Origin: Olsenella uli | GTDB taxonomy: Bacteria; Actinomycetota; Coriobacteriia; Coriobacteriales; Atopobiaceae | Assembly: GCF_016899935.1 (NCBI RefSeq) | Contig: NZ_JACJJK010000004.1 | Span: forward strand, 124,001 to 188,000 | Reading direction: 5' to 3' | DNA length: 64,000 nt | Shown here: positions 25,590 to 33,112 of the stretch, in pieces | Position numbering within the stretch: position 1 is the stretch's first letter | Layout: every line of letters begins with the position of its first letter | Notes under the pieces: model-generated | What the model was told of the DNA's origin: nothing | The model's database searches: none | The model's input: the letters and a program-made list of their open reading frames with translations, nothing else | Translations under genes and position numbers: made by a program

Positions 25590-26387
25590 CTAGGCCCCTA
25601 TGCAGAGCATCGCGGCTGCGGATGCGAAGGCGGCAACGGCTACAATCCAGGGAATTGCCTTCACGTACCACTCTTTGGGCTTAAGGGGAAGCGCTATGAG
25701 ACCAGCGAGCAACGAGAAGCTGCCCACAGTCGCTAGATTAATCGCGATGACGAGCTTGACGTCAGGAGCCTTCTGACAGCCCATGTTGACGTTCACGAGA
25801 GTAAACACGGCAGCAAAGATGGCCATGAGGGTCATAACATTGCCGTAGATGCGCTTCTCGATCCCCTCGACCTCGGTCGCCTTCTTCTCCACTTTCTTGA
25901 GGTCATGCTCATAGCGGGACTCGTAGTCGCCTAGGCCCCTGAAGGCGTCTTCGTCACTGAACGCTCCCTCGTACGGGGTGTCCGTCGGTTGGTCGAGACG
26001 CTCGAAGACGAGCTGCGCGATTCCCTTCTTGGTGTCGAGCACGATGACGTCGCCGGAGACATTCGTAACCCTAAAGTAGACACGCGTTTCGTGCCCCGGG
26101 AAGTAAAGGGGCGCGTCGAGATGTAGCCCCAAGCGAAGACGTGAGTTTTTGATTCTCACGCTACAGGCAAGGTTGCTGGGAAGGTCGACAACCTCAACGG
26201 AGGCGGCAAAAACGGAGTCTCCCGGGTTGAGGGTGTACGAGACAAGCCCCTGGTTATAGCTCACCTTGTCGGTAAAGAAGTTCTGCGTGGTAAGATCGTA
26301 AGAGACAGGTCCAACGTTCGCAGTCTTTCCGTCCTTGATGACGCCATCATTTATGCACGCGAGAATGCTTTGATGACTTAACAGCAT
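25590..26387 (-). CDS. dCTP deaminase/dUTPase-fold domain fused to a membrane region
   Basis: A 265-residue protein. Residues about 1-130 match the dCTP deaminase/dUTPase fold: NVGPVSYDLTTQ near residue 25, NSRLRLGLHLDAPLYFPG and IAQLVFERL. The usual catalytic pattern after GF.GH (T-L-E) is replaced by GHETRVYFRV, so deaminase activity is doubtful. A charged helical linker (about 150-175) is followed by three to four membrane segments to the C-terminus. The ATG at 26387 fits the domain start; an in-frame extension upstream has no homology. The role is unknown: nucleotide sensing or a defence-type membrane effector are speculative options. Confidence 0.6.
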   Translation of the reverse strand: MLLSHQSILACINDGVIKDGKTANVGPVSYDLTTQNFFTDKVSYNQGLVSYTLNPGDSVFAASVEVVDLPSNLACSVRIKNSRLRLGLHLDAPLYFPGHETRVYFRVTNVSGDVIVLDTKKGIAQLVFERLDQPTDTPYEGAFSDEDAFRGLGDYESRYEHDLKKVEKKATEVEGIEKRIYGNVMTLMAIFAAVFTLVNVNMGCQKAPDVKLVIAINLATVGSFSLLAGLIALPLKPKEWYVKAIPWIVAVAAFASAAAMLCIGA

Positions 26388-26492
26388 CGCGAGGCCCCCT
26401 GCCACAATCTCTTCGATGCCTTGCAAGTATAGCACGGTGTGATGCGGTGGTCGTTGGTGTGGTTTCGTGAGTAAACTAGACCAAGATGGCAG

Positions 26493-26913
26493 ATGGTGGG
26501 GACTGGTTGGAGATTCAAGACACTCGGCGATGGGGAGGGCTTGCACGTAAGAAGCACATGGTTAGTTTCGTGCGGCGCTTCTGCAGTGGCGATGCTGACG
26601 GCCGGGTTGCTCGTCCCCATGTTCTTTGGAGCCAACGACGATTCGTGCACTATTCAGATTCTCTTGGGTGGTGGCGGCGCCGCTGCGGAGCCCCTGCCGA
26701 TGCGAGCAAGGCTGGTCGTTGCTGTTCTCGCCGCCGCCCTTGTCCTGGCTCCGGGCGTCGTTACGGTGAATCTTCATCTCCGCCTCTGAGAGCGCGTGCG
26801 ACCTGCTGCTGCGTTATATGCGTAGCACCTATGGCGACGACGTCGAGATGCGCCAGGTTGACAAGATTGCCGGCGGCATGAACGTGTACGAGTTCGTGCG
26901 GGCAGGGGAGTAG
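26493..26913 (+). pseudogene. Deleted, frameshifted remnant of a large membrane protein related to the gene at 34464-36389
   Basis: The first frame contains an N-terminal membrane segment, AVAMLTAGLLVPMFFGANDD. It parallels the intact gene's ALAMALIPMFFPTNDD. It then jumps to a segment like that protein's last membrane helix (VVAVLAAALVLAPGVVTVN). After a stop at 26787, another frame (from about 26785) encodes SACDLLLRYMRSTYGDDVEMR to FVRAGE. That resembles the intact protein's C-terminus (STDLLRSYLEGLYGPVTFVS). Most of the roughly 640-codon gene is missing. No repeat marks the deletion points. Next to an IS-like end at 27026, so element-driven decay is plausible. Confidence 0.7.
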
Positions 26914-27025
26914 GTGATACGTGGTTCACGGCATCCAAGCACAAGCAGGCTCGACACTGGCGCCTTGGATATCTGCGGGCAGCCATCTCTTGCATGCGTT
27001 GCAATCTACTATGTTCTACCAGCGC

Positions 27026-27093
27026 GTGGGTCAATTTACCGGTAATCTGTGGGTCCAATTGTCGATAATCCGTGGCGATAAACGACGGTAATG
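27026..27093. mobile_element. Three 22-bp direct repeats with 23-bp period; probable relic end of an IS21-family element
   Basis: Three units start at 27026, 27049 and 27072, exactly 23 bp apart, each matching GTGGnnn(A/C)A-x-AATC/G loosely: GTGGGTCAATTTACCGGTAA, GTGGGTCCAATTGTCGATAA, GTGGCGATAAACGACGGTAA. Multiple short terminal repeats of this kind are typical for IS21-family ends. No istA/istB gene remains in the window. The repeats end 7 bp from the stop of the PTS regulator gene. Confidence 0.45.
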
Positions 27094-27099
27094 TGCCTC

Positions 27100-29034
27100 C
27101 TACGCTCCCGCCTCTGTGCATGAGCGGATGAATCTCGCGAATTCGTCGAACGAGCGGGCCTCGCGGGCGCGGTCCACGAGCGAGGCGTCGGTGAAGAGGC
27201 CAAACAGCGACTCGTAGACGCTCTTGAACGTGTCGCGGGCGTCGTCGCCGATCGCGATGAGAAAGACGACGTGCACGACGGAGCCGCCCCACCGGACGCC
27301 CTTGTCGCTTATCGCCACGGCGATGCTGGTGCGAATCACGTCGTCGCCCACCACGGAGTGGGGAATCGCCACGCTGCCAAACGCCGTCGACGCCGCCCGC
27401 TCGCGGTCGAGCACGTTCTCGCAGAAGGCCTCGCGCACGCAGCCCTCCCGCAGCAGCCGGTCTGCGAGCAGTACGATGAGCTCAAACTCGTCGCTCGTCT
27501 CCGGCGCCGGCGAGACAAAGAGCTCTCGCCGGAAGAAGCGCGCGAAGTTGTTGTGCAGCACCTGGTTGTGACGGCGCTGCATGATGCGCGAGACGGCCGT
27601 GTTGATGGCGGCAAAGTTGAGGTCCTTGGCGTAGGGCGTGACCTGCACTGTCTCGAAGCTCCCAAGGGTGTGCACGGGCACCGAGGTTATGAGCAGGTCA
27701 AACTTGAGGTGCTCGATCTGATGCTCGTAGGAGACCGTCTGGATGATGCTCAGCTGCGTTGAGAAGTTCGCCTGGATCCGGTTGCGAAGCGCCTCCGCCA
27801 TCCCGTGATAGCTGGGGCAGAGTATGACGCAGCTCACCTTGTCCGCGACGGTCTTCTGCCGCTCGATCTCCGCCCCGACGTGGAGAGCAACGAAGGTGAT
27901 CTCGTCATCGTTGATGTCGAGCGCGAGGGCGTCCTTGAGCATGAGGGAGATGCTCACCGCAACGTCGTAGATCATCGGACAGTCGTACTTGAAGGTGAGC
28001 GCAAGGGGGTTGCTGATGTGGGCACCCGCCTTCCTCCGGAACAGCAGCGTGTTGACGTGCAGCGCAAAGGGGACGAGAAAGCTGTCGTCACGCAGGTCGA
28101 TGAGATACAGGTCGTTGATTTTGCATGCGATCGAGTAGGCCAGATCCAGGAGCTGCTCGTCCACGATCTTGCAGGCGTCCTCGGCGCTGCTCTCCATCTC
28201 GGTGCCGGTGAACGACCGAAAGAGCAGGTATATGCTCGCCCGCTCCCGCTGGTTGATGCAGATCGAGAAGGCCTCCTCCAGCTGGTCGCACACGTCGGAG
28301 ACGAGCTCCTGCTGCGGGTCCCCCGTGGCCTCGAGGGTGGACCCCTCGGTGATGGACTGACCGTTCTTGATACGGCTGACCGTCACGATCAGATGGAGCA
28401 GGAACACGACCCTCGCAAAGTCGTTTATCGAGTATCGATGCGCGGTCAGGCCGTCGTCGAGGATGCGCGAGACGCGCTCCACGGTGTCGGCCGGGAAGCT
28501 CTTCTCGAGGACCGACGCGCCCATGAGCCCGCTCCCCGTCTCCTCGAACAGGGCGCTGCTGATGAGGGAGCGCTTGTCGAGCTCGGAGCCCTCGAGCCGA
28601 ACGACGTCGTGCTCGATGGAGAACGTGACGTTGAACGAGGCGTAGCGCTCGTTGAGCCGCGAGATGGTGCCGCGCAGGGTCGAGTAGCTCACATGGAGGT
28701 CGTCGCACAGGTCAAACATGCTGATGCCGTCGGCGCCGTCGAGCGCAAAGCGCTTGACGATCTGGTGCTCCCGCTCGGCGCCCGTGCGCGGGGCGGGAGC
28801 CTCGTCGAGCTGATGGAGCAGGGGCCGCGCGAGGTCGCGCACGGCCGTGTACCCTCGCCGCGACGACTGGATGGGCAGCCCGCCCACGAGGCGCTCGCCC
28901 GTCTTGTTGAGGTCGGAGACCCGGTACTTGACCGAGCGGACGGAGATGCCGAGCAGCTCCGAGAGCTGGCCGGCGGTGAGCGGCCCCTCCTGCGCCAGCA
29001 GAATGCGCAGCAGCTTGATCGCGTCTCTTCTCAC
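27100..29034 (-). CDS. LicR/BglG-type transcriptional regulator with PRDs and a PTS EIIA domain
   Basis: A 644-residue activator-type regulator. It has two N-terminal helix-turn-helix regions (LSELLGISVRSVKYRV and MFDLCDDLHVSYSTLRG) and two PTS regulation domains carrying conserved His (LHLIVTV, FALHVNTL, VALHVGAE). A EIIB-like segment follows, then a C-terminal EIIA(Man/Fru-type) domain with SVAIPHSVVGDD, in which the His is phosphorylated by the PTS. The GTG at 29034 is chosen because AAGGAGAGC precedes it and the domain starts there. Divergent from the beta-glucoside PTS operon, so it almost certainly controls it, switched by phosphorylation through HPr and EIIB (family knowledge plus context). 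Confidence 0.9.
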   Translation of the reverse strand: MRRDAIKLLRILLAQEGPLTAGQLSELLGISVRSVKYRVSDLNKTGERLVGGLPIQSSRRGYTAVRDLARPLLHQLDEAPAPRTGAEREHQIVKRFALDGADGISMFDLCDDLHVSYSTLRGTISRLNERYASFNVTFSIEHDVVRLEGSELDKRSLISSALFEETGSGLMGASVLEKSFPADTVERVSRILDDGLTAHRYSINDFARVVFLLHLIVTVSRIKNGQSITEGSTLEATGDPQQELVSDVCDQLEEAFSICINQRERASIYLLFRSFTGTEMESSAEDACKIVDEQLLDLAYSIACKINDLYLIDLRDDSFLVPFALHVNTLLFRRKAGAHISNPLALTFKYDCPMIYDVAVSISLMLKDALALDINDDEITFVALHVGAEIERQKTVADKVSCVILCPSYHGMAEALRNRIQANFSTQLSIIQTVSYEHQIEHLKFDLLITSVPVHTLGSFETVQVTPYAKDLNFAAINTAVSRIMQRRHNQVLHNNFARFFRRELFVSPAPETSDEFELIVLLADRLLREGCVREAFCENVLDRERAASTAFGSVAIPHSVVGDDVIRTSIAVAISDKGVRWGGSVVHVVFLIAIGDDARDTFKSVYESLFGLFTDASLVDRAREARSFDEFARFIRSCTEAGA

Positions 29035-29107
29035 CGCTCTCCTTCGTCTCGGGGCCGTGCCTGCGGGCCTGACGCCAGTGTAGGTACGCCGCCCCCGCCG
29101 TCGCGCA

Positions 29108-29169
29108 GTCGCTTGCACCGTAGCGGGCAGGGGCCCCGCAGGGCTCCTGCACCCAACGATGCAAGCGGC
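29108..29169 (+). promoter_or_regulatory. Inverted repeat in the regulator-PTS intergenic region
   Basis: GTCGCTTGCACCGT (29108-29121) and ACGATGCAAGCGGC (29156-29169) are inverted copies differing at two positions. They lie 93-154 bp before the IIB ATG in the divergent promoter region. A natural candidate binding site for the PRD regulator. A separate GC-rich hairpin (GCAGG to CCTGC) lies between the arms. No clear -35/-10 boxes are visible. Confidence 0.5.
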
Positions 29170-29261
29170 GATTTGTCCGCCCGCGCGGGGCGGTGGATGC
29201 TGTGGCCAAGGTCGACCAAGGCGCACGACAGTACGTACCCACGAGAGGAAGAGAGATTGCG

Positions 29262-29576
29262 ATGGAGAACATTCGCGTCCTGCTGTGCTGCGGCGCAGGC
29301 ATGAGCTCGGGCTTCCTTGCACAGAAAACCCAGCAAGCTGCAAACGCCAAGGGCGTCGCCATGCGCGTGAAGGCGGTGAGCCAGAGCGTCGTGGACGACT
29401 ATCTGGACGAGATGGACATCCTGCTGCTGGGGCCGCACTTCGGCTCCCACCTGAGCGAGTTCGAGGACCTTGCCGCGCCCTATCACGTTCACGTCGCGGT
29501 CATCCCGCAGGCCATCTACGGCAGCCTCGACGGCGCCGGCATGGTCGACTTCGTTCTCTCGGAGCTCGGAAGGTAG
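29262..29576 (+). CDS. celA: PTS cellobiose/lactose-family EIIB
   Basis: A 104-residue protein of the usual length for EIIB(Lac/Cel). The phosphorylated Cys is within LLCCGAGMSSGFLAQK (residues 9-10, adjacent Cys pair; Cys10 matches the family position). It takes phosphate from EIIA and passes it to the sugar carried by EIIC. ATG at 29262 with AGAGGAAGAG upstream. First gene of a six-part sugar locus; EIIC begins 42 bp after its stop. The gap contains one copy of the GTTCTTCTCG motif at 29587-29596. Confidence 0.9.
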   Translation: MENIRVLLCCGAGMSSGFLAQKTQQAANAKGVAMRVKAVSQSVVDDYLDEMDILLLGPHFGSHLSEFEDLAAPYHVHVAVIPQAIYGSLDGAGMVDFVLSELGR

Positions 29577-29618
29577 CGACCGGATCGTTCTTCTCGACGT
29601 TCCCCAAAGGAGGTTTTC

Positions 29619-30986
29619 ATGGAAAAGTTCATGAACTGGCTGCAGTTCAGTCTTGCTCCGGCGGTGCAGCGCTTCACCACGCGCCCGTGGATCGGCGCGT
29701 TCTCCTCGGCGATCGTGAAGTGCCTGCCGTTCATTCTCACCGGCAGCCTGATCTACTTCTACAACGCGCTCATGGTGTTCTTCCCCTGGCTTCCGAGCCT
29801 GAGCGCGGTCACGGACTACACGTTCTCGATGCTCGCCCTGCTGGTCGCGTTCATGATGGTCTATCAGGCCATGCAGTACCTCAAGCACCGCGAGTACCAG
29901 GTCGTGGGCGGCCTGACTGGCATCTGCTGCTACATGATGTCCATGGGCGGGGAGACCGTTGACGGTGTCTACTCCGTGACCTGGAACCGCTTTGGCCCCA
30001 CCGGCATGATCGTCGCCCTCATCGTGGGCATCTACGTGGCGGTCATCTTCAACCTCATCGCCAAGCTCAAGCTGTTCGAGAACAACACGACCGTCCCGGA
30101 GTTCCTGCAGGAGTGGATCAGGAACATCATCCCCATCTTCCTGTCGGTGTTCATCCTCAAGTTCATCGTGCTCGACTTTGGCGTTGACCTGTTCCCGATC
30201 GTGACGTCGGTCTTCACCCCGATTCAGGCCATCGCGCAGTCCTACCCGGGCTTCCTGTTCATGAACCTCTTCATCACGCTGTTCTACTCGATCGGCATCT
30301 CCGGTTGGGTCTTCTCGGGCCCGCGACAGGCAATCTTCATCCCGGCCATGGCGGCCAACGTCGCTGCGGTCGCAGCCGGCGGCGTCGCCACCAACATCAC
30401 TACGTCCGAGACCTGCTCCACCATCGCCCTCATCAACCTGGGCGGCATCGGCTGCACGCTCGCGCTCAACCTGCTCATGCTCCGTTCCAAGAGCAAGCGC
30501 CTGCGCTCCCTCGGCAAGGTCTGTCTCGCCCCCTCGATCTTCAACATCAACGAGCCGCTGCTCTACGGCATCCCGATGGTCTTCAACCCGCTGCTCATGA
30601 TCCCGATGTGGCTCTGCGTGTTCGCCGGCTCGACGCTGGTGTACGGCATCATGTCGTTCGGACTGCTCAACATCCCGTCCATCCAGCTCTCCATGGTGGG
30701 CACGCTCCCGGCCCCCTGGTCCACGGTCGTGTTCTGCGACGACTGGCGCGGCATCATCTGGTGGGCCGTCTGCCTGATTCTCTACCTCGCCATCTACTAC
30801 CCGTTCTTCAAGGCGTACGAGCGTCAGGTGCTGGCCGAGGAGGCCGAGCAGGAGGCGGCGGCCGGTACTGAGGACGCCCCGTCGAGACTCGTGGACGTTG
30901 AGGCTGCCAAGGCCGTTGCCAGCGCGGCGGCTTCCGAGAGCCCGGCGGCCGATGTGGACGCGGCGGCCCGGCCGGCTGTGGCCTAG
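29619..30986 (+). CDS. celB: PTS cellobiose-family EIIC permease
   Basis: A 455-residue integral membrane transporter with about ten transmembrane segments. FMNWLQFSLAPAVQRF and GAFSSAIVKCLPFILTG at the N-terminus, and FNINEPLLYGIPMVFNPLLMIP in the middle, are characteristic of the CelB/ChbC lineage (the NEP motif binds sugar). The C-terminal 60 residues are an unusual Ala/Glu-rich tail. It probably imports cellobiose-type or aryl-beta-glucosides as 6-phosphates. ATG with AAAGGAGG upstream. Confidence 0.92.
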   Translation: MEKFMNWLQFSLAPAVQRFTTRPWIGAFSSAIVKCLPFILTGSLIYFYNALMVFFPWLPSLSAVTDYTFSMLALLVAFMMVYQAMQYLKHREYQVVGGLTGICCYMMSMGGETVDGVYSVTWNRFGPTGMIVALIVGIYVAVIFNLIAKLKLFENNTTVPEFLQEWIRNIIPIFLSVFILKFIVLDFGVDLFPIVTSVFTPIQAIAQSYPGFLFMNLFITLFYSIGISGWVFSGPRQAIFIPAMAANVAAVAAGGVATNITTSETCSTIALINLGGIGCTLALNLLMLRSKSKRLRSLGKVCLAPSIFNINEPLLYGIPMVFNPLLMIPMWLCVFAGSTLVYGIMSFGLLNIPSIQLSMVGTLPAPWSTVVFCDDWRGIIWWAVCLILYLAIYYPFFKAYERQVLAEEAEQEAAAGTEDAPSRLVDVEAAKAVASAAASESPAADVDAAARPAVA

Positions 30987-30997
30987 GGGAGGCGACC

Positions 30998-31333
30998 ATG
31001 GACGACGAACTGACGACCATCGCCATGCAGATCATCCTTGCCGCCGGCGACGCGCGCAACAAGGCGAGCGAGGCCGTGGACCGGCTCCTCGCTGACGAGG
31101 ATGACGCCGTGGACGCACTGATCGCCGAGGCCAGAGCCGACCTTCAGGAGGCGCACCGCGCCCAGACCGGGGTCATCCAGGCCGAGGCGGCCGGCAACAA
31201 GCACGAGATCACGCTCCTCTTTGTGCACGCGCAGGACACGCTCATGACCATCACCACCGAGGTCAACAACTACGAGAAGCTCATCGCGGCCTACCGCCGC
31301 CTCAGGAAGGAGATCGCCTCATGCAGATCGTAA
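30998..31333 (+). CDS. celC: PTS lactose/cellobiose-family EIIA
   Basis: A 111-residue helical protein matching EIIA(Lac/Cel). The phosphoryl-accepting His is in LLFVHAQDTLM near residue 72. It starts 11 bp after the EIIC stop with GGGAGGCG upstream, and its last 13 bases overlap the start of the glucosidase gene, implying translational coupling. It transfers phosphate from HPr to EIIB. Confidence 0.92.
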   Translation: MDDELTTIAMQIILAAGDARNKASEAVDRLLADEDDAVDALIAEARADLQEAHRAQTGVIQAEAAGNKHEITLLFVHAQDTLMTITTEVNNYEKLIAAYRRLRKEIASCRS

Positions 31334-32769
31334 AGCCGTTCCCCGAGGGGTTCATGTGGGGCGCCGCCACGAGCGCCTACCAGGTGGAGGGCGCAGCCGA
31401 GATCGACGGCAAGAAGGACAGCCAGCAGGACGTCATCAACCGTGAGATTCACGACGAGTACGGCTACGCGGACTGCTCCGTTGCCTCCGACCACTACCAC
31501 CACTACAAGGAGGACGTGGCCCTGATGGCCGAGATGGGCTTCTCGTCCTACCGCTTCTCCATCAACTGGTCGCGCGTGCTGCCGGACGGCACGGGCGAGC
31601 CCAACCCCCAGGGCGTCCAGTTCTACCACGACCTGATTCACGAGCTGCGCGCCCACAACATCGAACCCGTGGTGACGATGTGGCACTACGACCTGCCCAT
31701 GGCCCTTGTCGAGAAGTACGGCGGAGGCTGGAAGAGCCGCGAGCTGGTGGACGACTTCGAGTACTACGCGCGCTTCCTCTGCAAGGAGTACGGCGACGAG
31801 GTCAAGTACTGGCTCACCATCAACGAGCAGAGCATCGTGGTGAACTACATCGACCGGAAGAACAAGATCTCGGTCGAGGACATGTTCAACCCGCGCTTCC
31901 GCTGGCAGGCCAACCACTACATGAACCTCGCGCACGCCAAGGCCTGCATCGCGATCCACGAGCTCGTGCCCGGCGGCAAGGCGGGCGCCGCGCTCGACAT
32001 CGCCCCGTACTACCCCAAGACCAGCAAGCCGGCGGACGTGATGGCGGCGAAGAACGCCAACGAGTTCAAGAACTACTTCTACATGGACGCCTACTTCAAG
32101 GGCATCTACACGCCGTCCGTCATGAGCTACCTGCACCGCCAGCACCTGGACTTTGAGATCCAGGACGGCGACATGGACATCATCGCCGAGGGCGCGCGCT
32201 GCTTTGACTTCCTGGGCGTGAACTACTACCAGAGCCAGTGCGTGGAGGCCGCCGCGCCGGGAGCCGCGCGCCGCTACAAGCAGAACAACAAGATCGGCAA
32301 GGGCGGTCACGTCACCTACGAGATCCAGCCCGACCTGTTCCAGGGCTGCAAGAACGAGTTCATCGGCGAGACGGACTTCTCCATGCCCATCGACCCGAGC
32401 GGCCTGCAGTACATGCTCGAGGACATCTACGACCGCTACGGCAAGCCGATCATGGTGTGCGAGAACGGCTTTGGCGGCTACGACACGCTCGAGAAGGACG
32501 GCTCCGTCCACGACCCGTATCGCATCGAGTACCTGCGCGAGCACATCAAGGCCATCGGCCGCGCGATCGACAACGGCGTGGAGATGCTCGGCTACAACCC
32601 GTGGAGTGCGATCGACCTGCTCTCCACGTCAAACGGCATCGCCAAGCGCTACGGCTTCGTCTACGTGGACCGCACCGACGACGACGTCCGCGAGTGCAAG
32701 CGCTACCGCAAGGACTCGTTCTGGTGGTACAAGAACGTCATCGCCACCAACGGGGCCAACCTGGAGTAG
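31321..32769 (+). CDS. GH1 6-phospho-beta-glucosidase
   Basis: A 482-residue family-1 glycoside hydrolase of normal length that splits the phosphorylated disaccharide entering by the PTS. It has FPEGFMWGAATSAYQVEGA at the N-terminus, the acid/base Glu in LTINEQS (about residue 167), and the nucleophile Glu in MVCENGFGG (about 381). The tail (SAIDLLSTSNGIAKRYGFVYVD) is typical of the phospho-glucosidase branch. Ser/Lys/Tyr residues in the terminal segment would bind the 6-phosphate. The start overlaps EIIA by 13 bp. Confidence 0.93.
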   Translation: MQIVKPFPEGFMWGAATSAYQVEGAAEIDGKKDSQQDVINREIHDEYGYADCSVASDHYHHYKEDVALMAEMGFSSYRFSINWSRVLPDGTGEPNPQGVQFYHDLIHELRAHNIEPVVTMWHYDLPMALVEKYGGGWKSRELVDDFEYYARFLCKEYGDEVKYWLTINEQSIVVNYIDRKNKISVEDMFNPRFRWQANHYMNLAHAKACIAIHELVPGGKAGAALDIAPYYPKTSKPADVMAAKNANEFKNYFYMDAYFKGIYTPSVMSYLHRQHLDFEIQDGDMDIIAEGARCFDFLGVNYYQSQCVEAAAPGAARRYKQNNKIGKGGHVTYEIQPDLFQGCKNEFIGETDFSMPIDPSGLQYMLEDIYDRYGKPIMVCENGFGGYDTLEKDGSVHDPYRIEYLREHIKAIGRAIDNGVEMLGYNPWSAIDLLSTSNGIAKRYGFVYVDRTDDDVRECKRYRKDSFWWYKNVIATNGANLE

Positions 32770-32781
32770 GGGGCGAGCGTC

Positions 32782-33042
32782 ATGCGCGAGGCCACGACGA
32801 CCATCCGGAATCGCACGGGGCTGCACGCGCGGCCGGCGACCGAGCTCGCGAGGGTGGCATCGTCGTTTGCGAGCGACGTGATCCTGCTGTACGACGGCAG
32901 GGCGACAAACGCCAAGAGTCCGTTCGCGGTGCTCTCGGCGGACGTCCGGCCCGGCGCCGAGGTCACGGTTCGGATCGAGGGCAGCGACGAGAACGAGGCG
33001 CTGGCCGCCGTGCTGGCGTGCCTACAGAGCCTGCCCGACTAA
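32782..33042 (+). CDS. HPr-family phosphocarrier protein in the beta-glucoside operon
   Basis: An 86-residue HPr. The active-site His15 is in NRTGLHARPA. Ser46, the position phosphorylated by HPr kinase in Gram-positives, is present in NAKSPFAVLSA. Both sit at the canonical residue numbers. It begins 12 bp after the GH1 stop. HPr is normally encoded with ptsI; here it is part of a specific sugar operon and no ptsI is in the window. It may therefore be a second, dedicated HPr (inference). Confidence 0.85.
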   Translation: MREATTTIRNRTGLHARPATELARVASSFASDVILLYDGRATNAKSPFAVLSADVRPGAEVTVRIEGSDENEALAAVLACLQSLPD

Positions 33043-33050
33043 CTTCCCGG

Positions 33051-33087
33051 ACTTGCCTAAAAGGGGTCAGACCCCTTTTAGGCAAGT
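33051..33087. repeat. 37-bp perfect palindrome, GGGGTC family, copy 1
   Basis: An 18-bp arm, single A centre and 18-bp complementary arm (core AAAAGGGGTC-A-GACCCCTTTT, flanked by ACTTGCCT/AGGCAAGT). It lies between the HPr gene and the convergent flippase gene, and could also act as a bidirectional terminator. Two further copies of the same family are at 52172-52204 and 60771-60809. Confidence 0.85.
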
Positions 33088-33112
33088 CTCCCTCGTCCGA
33101 GCGTTCGTTGCC

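Noticed and set aside
31291-32544. 417-residue minus-strand frame in the GH1 gene
   Set aside because: The GH1 gene has both catalytic Glu motifs in place; the antisense frame is Val/Leu/Ala-rich noise.
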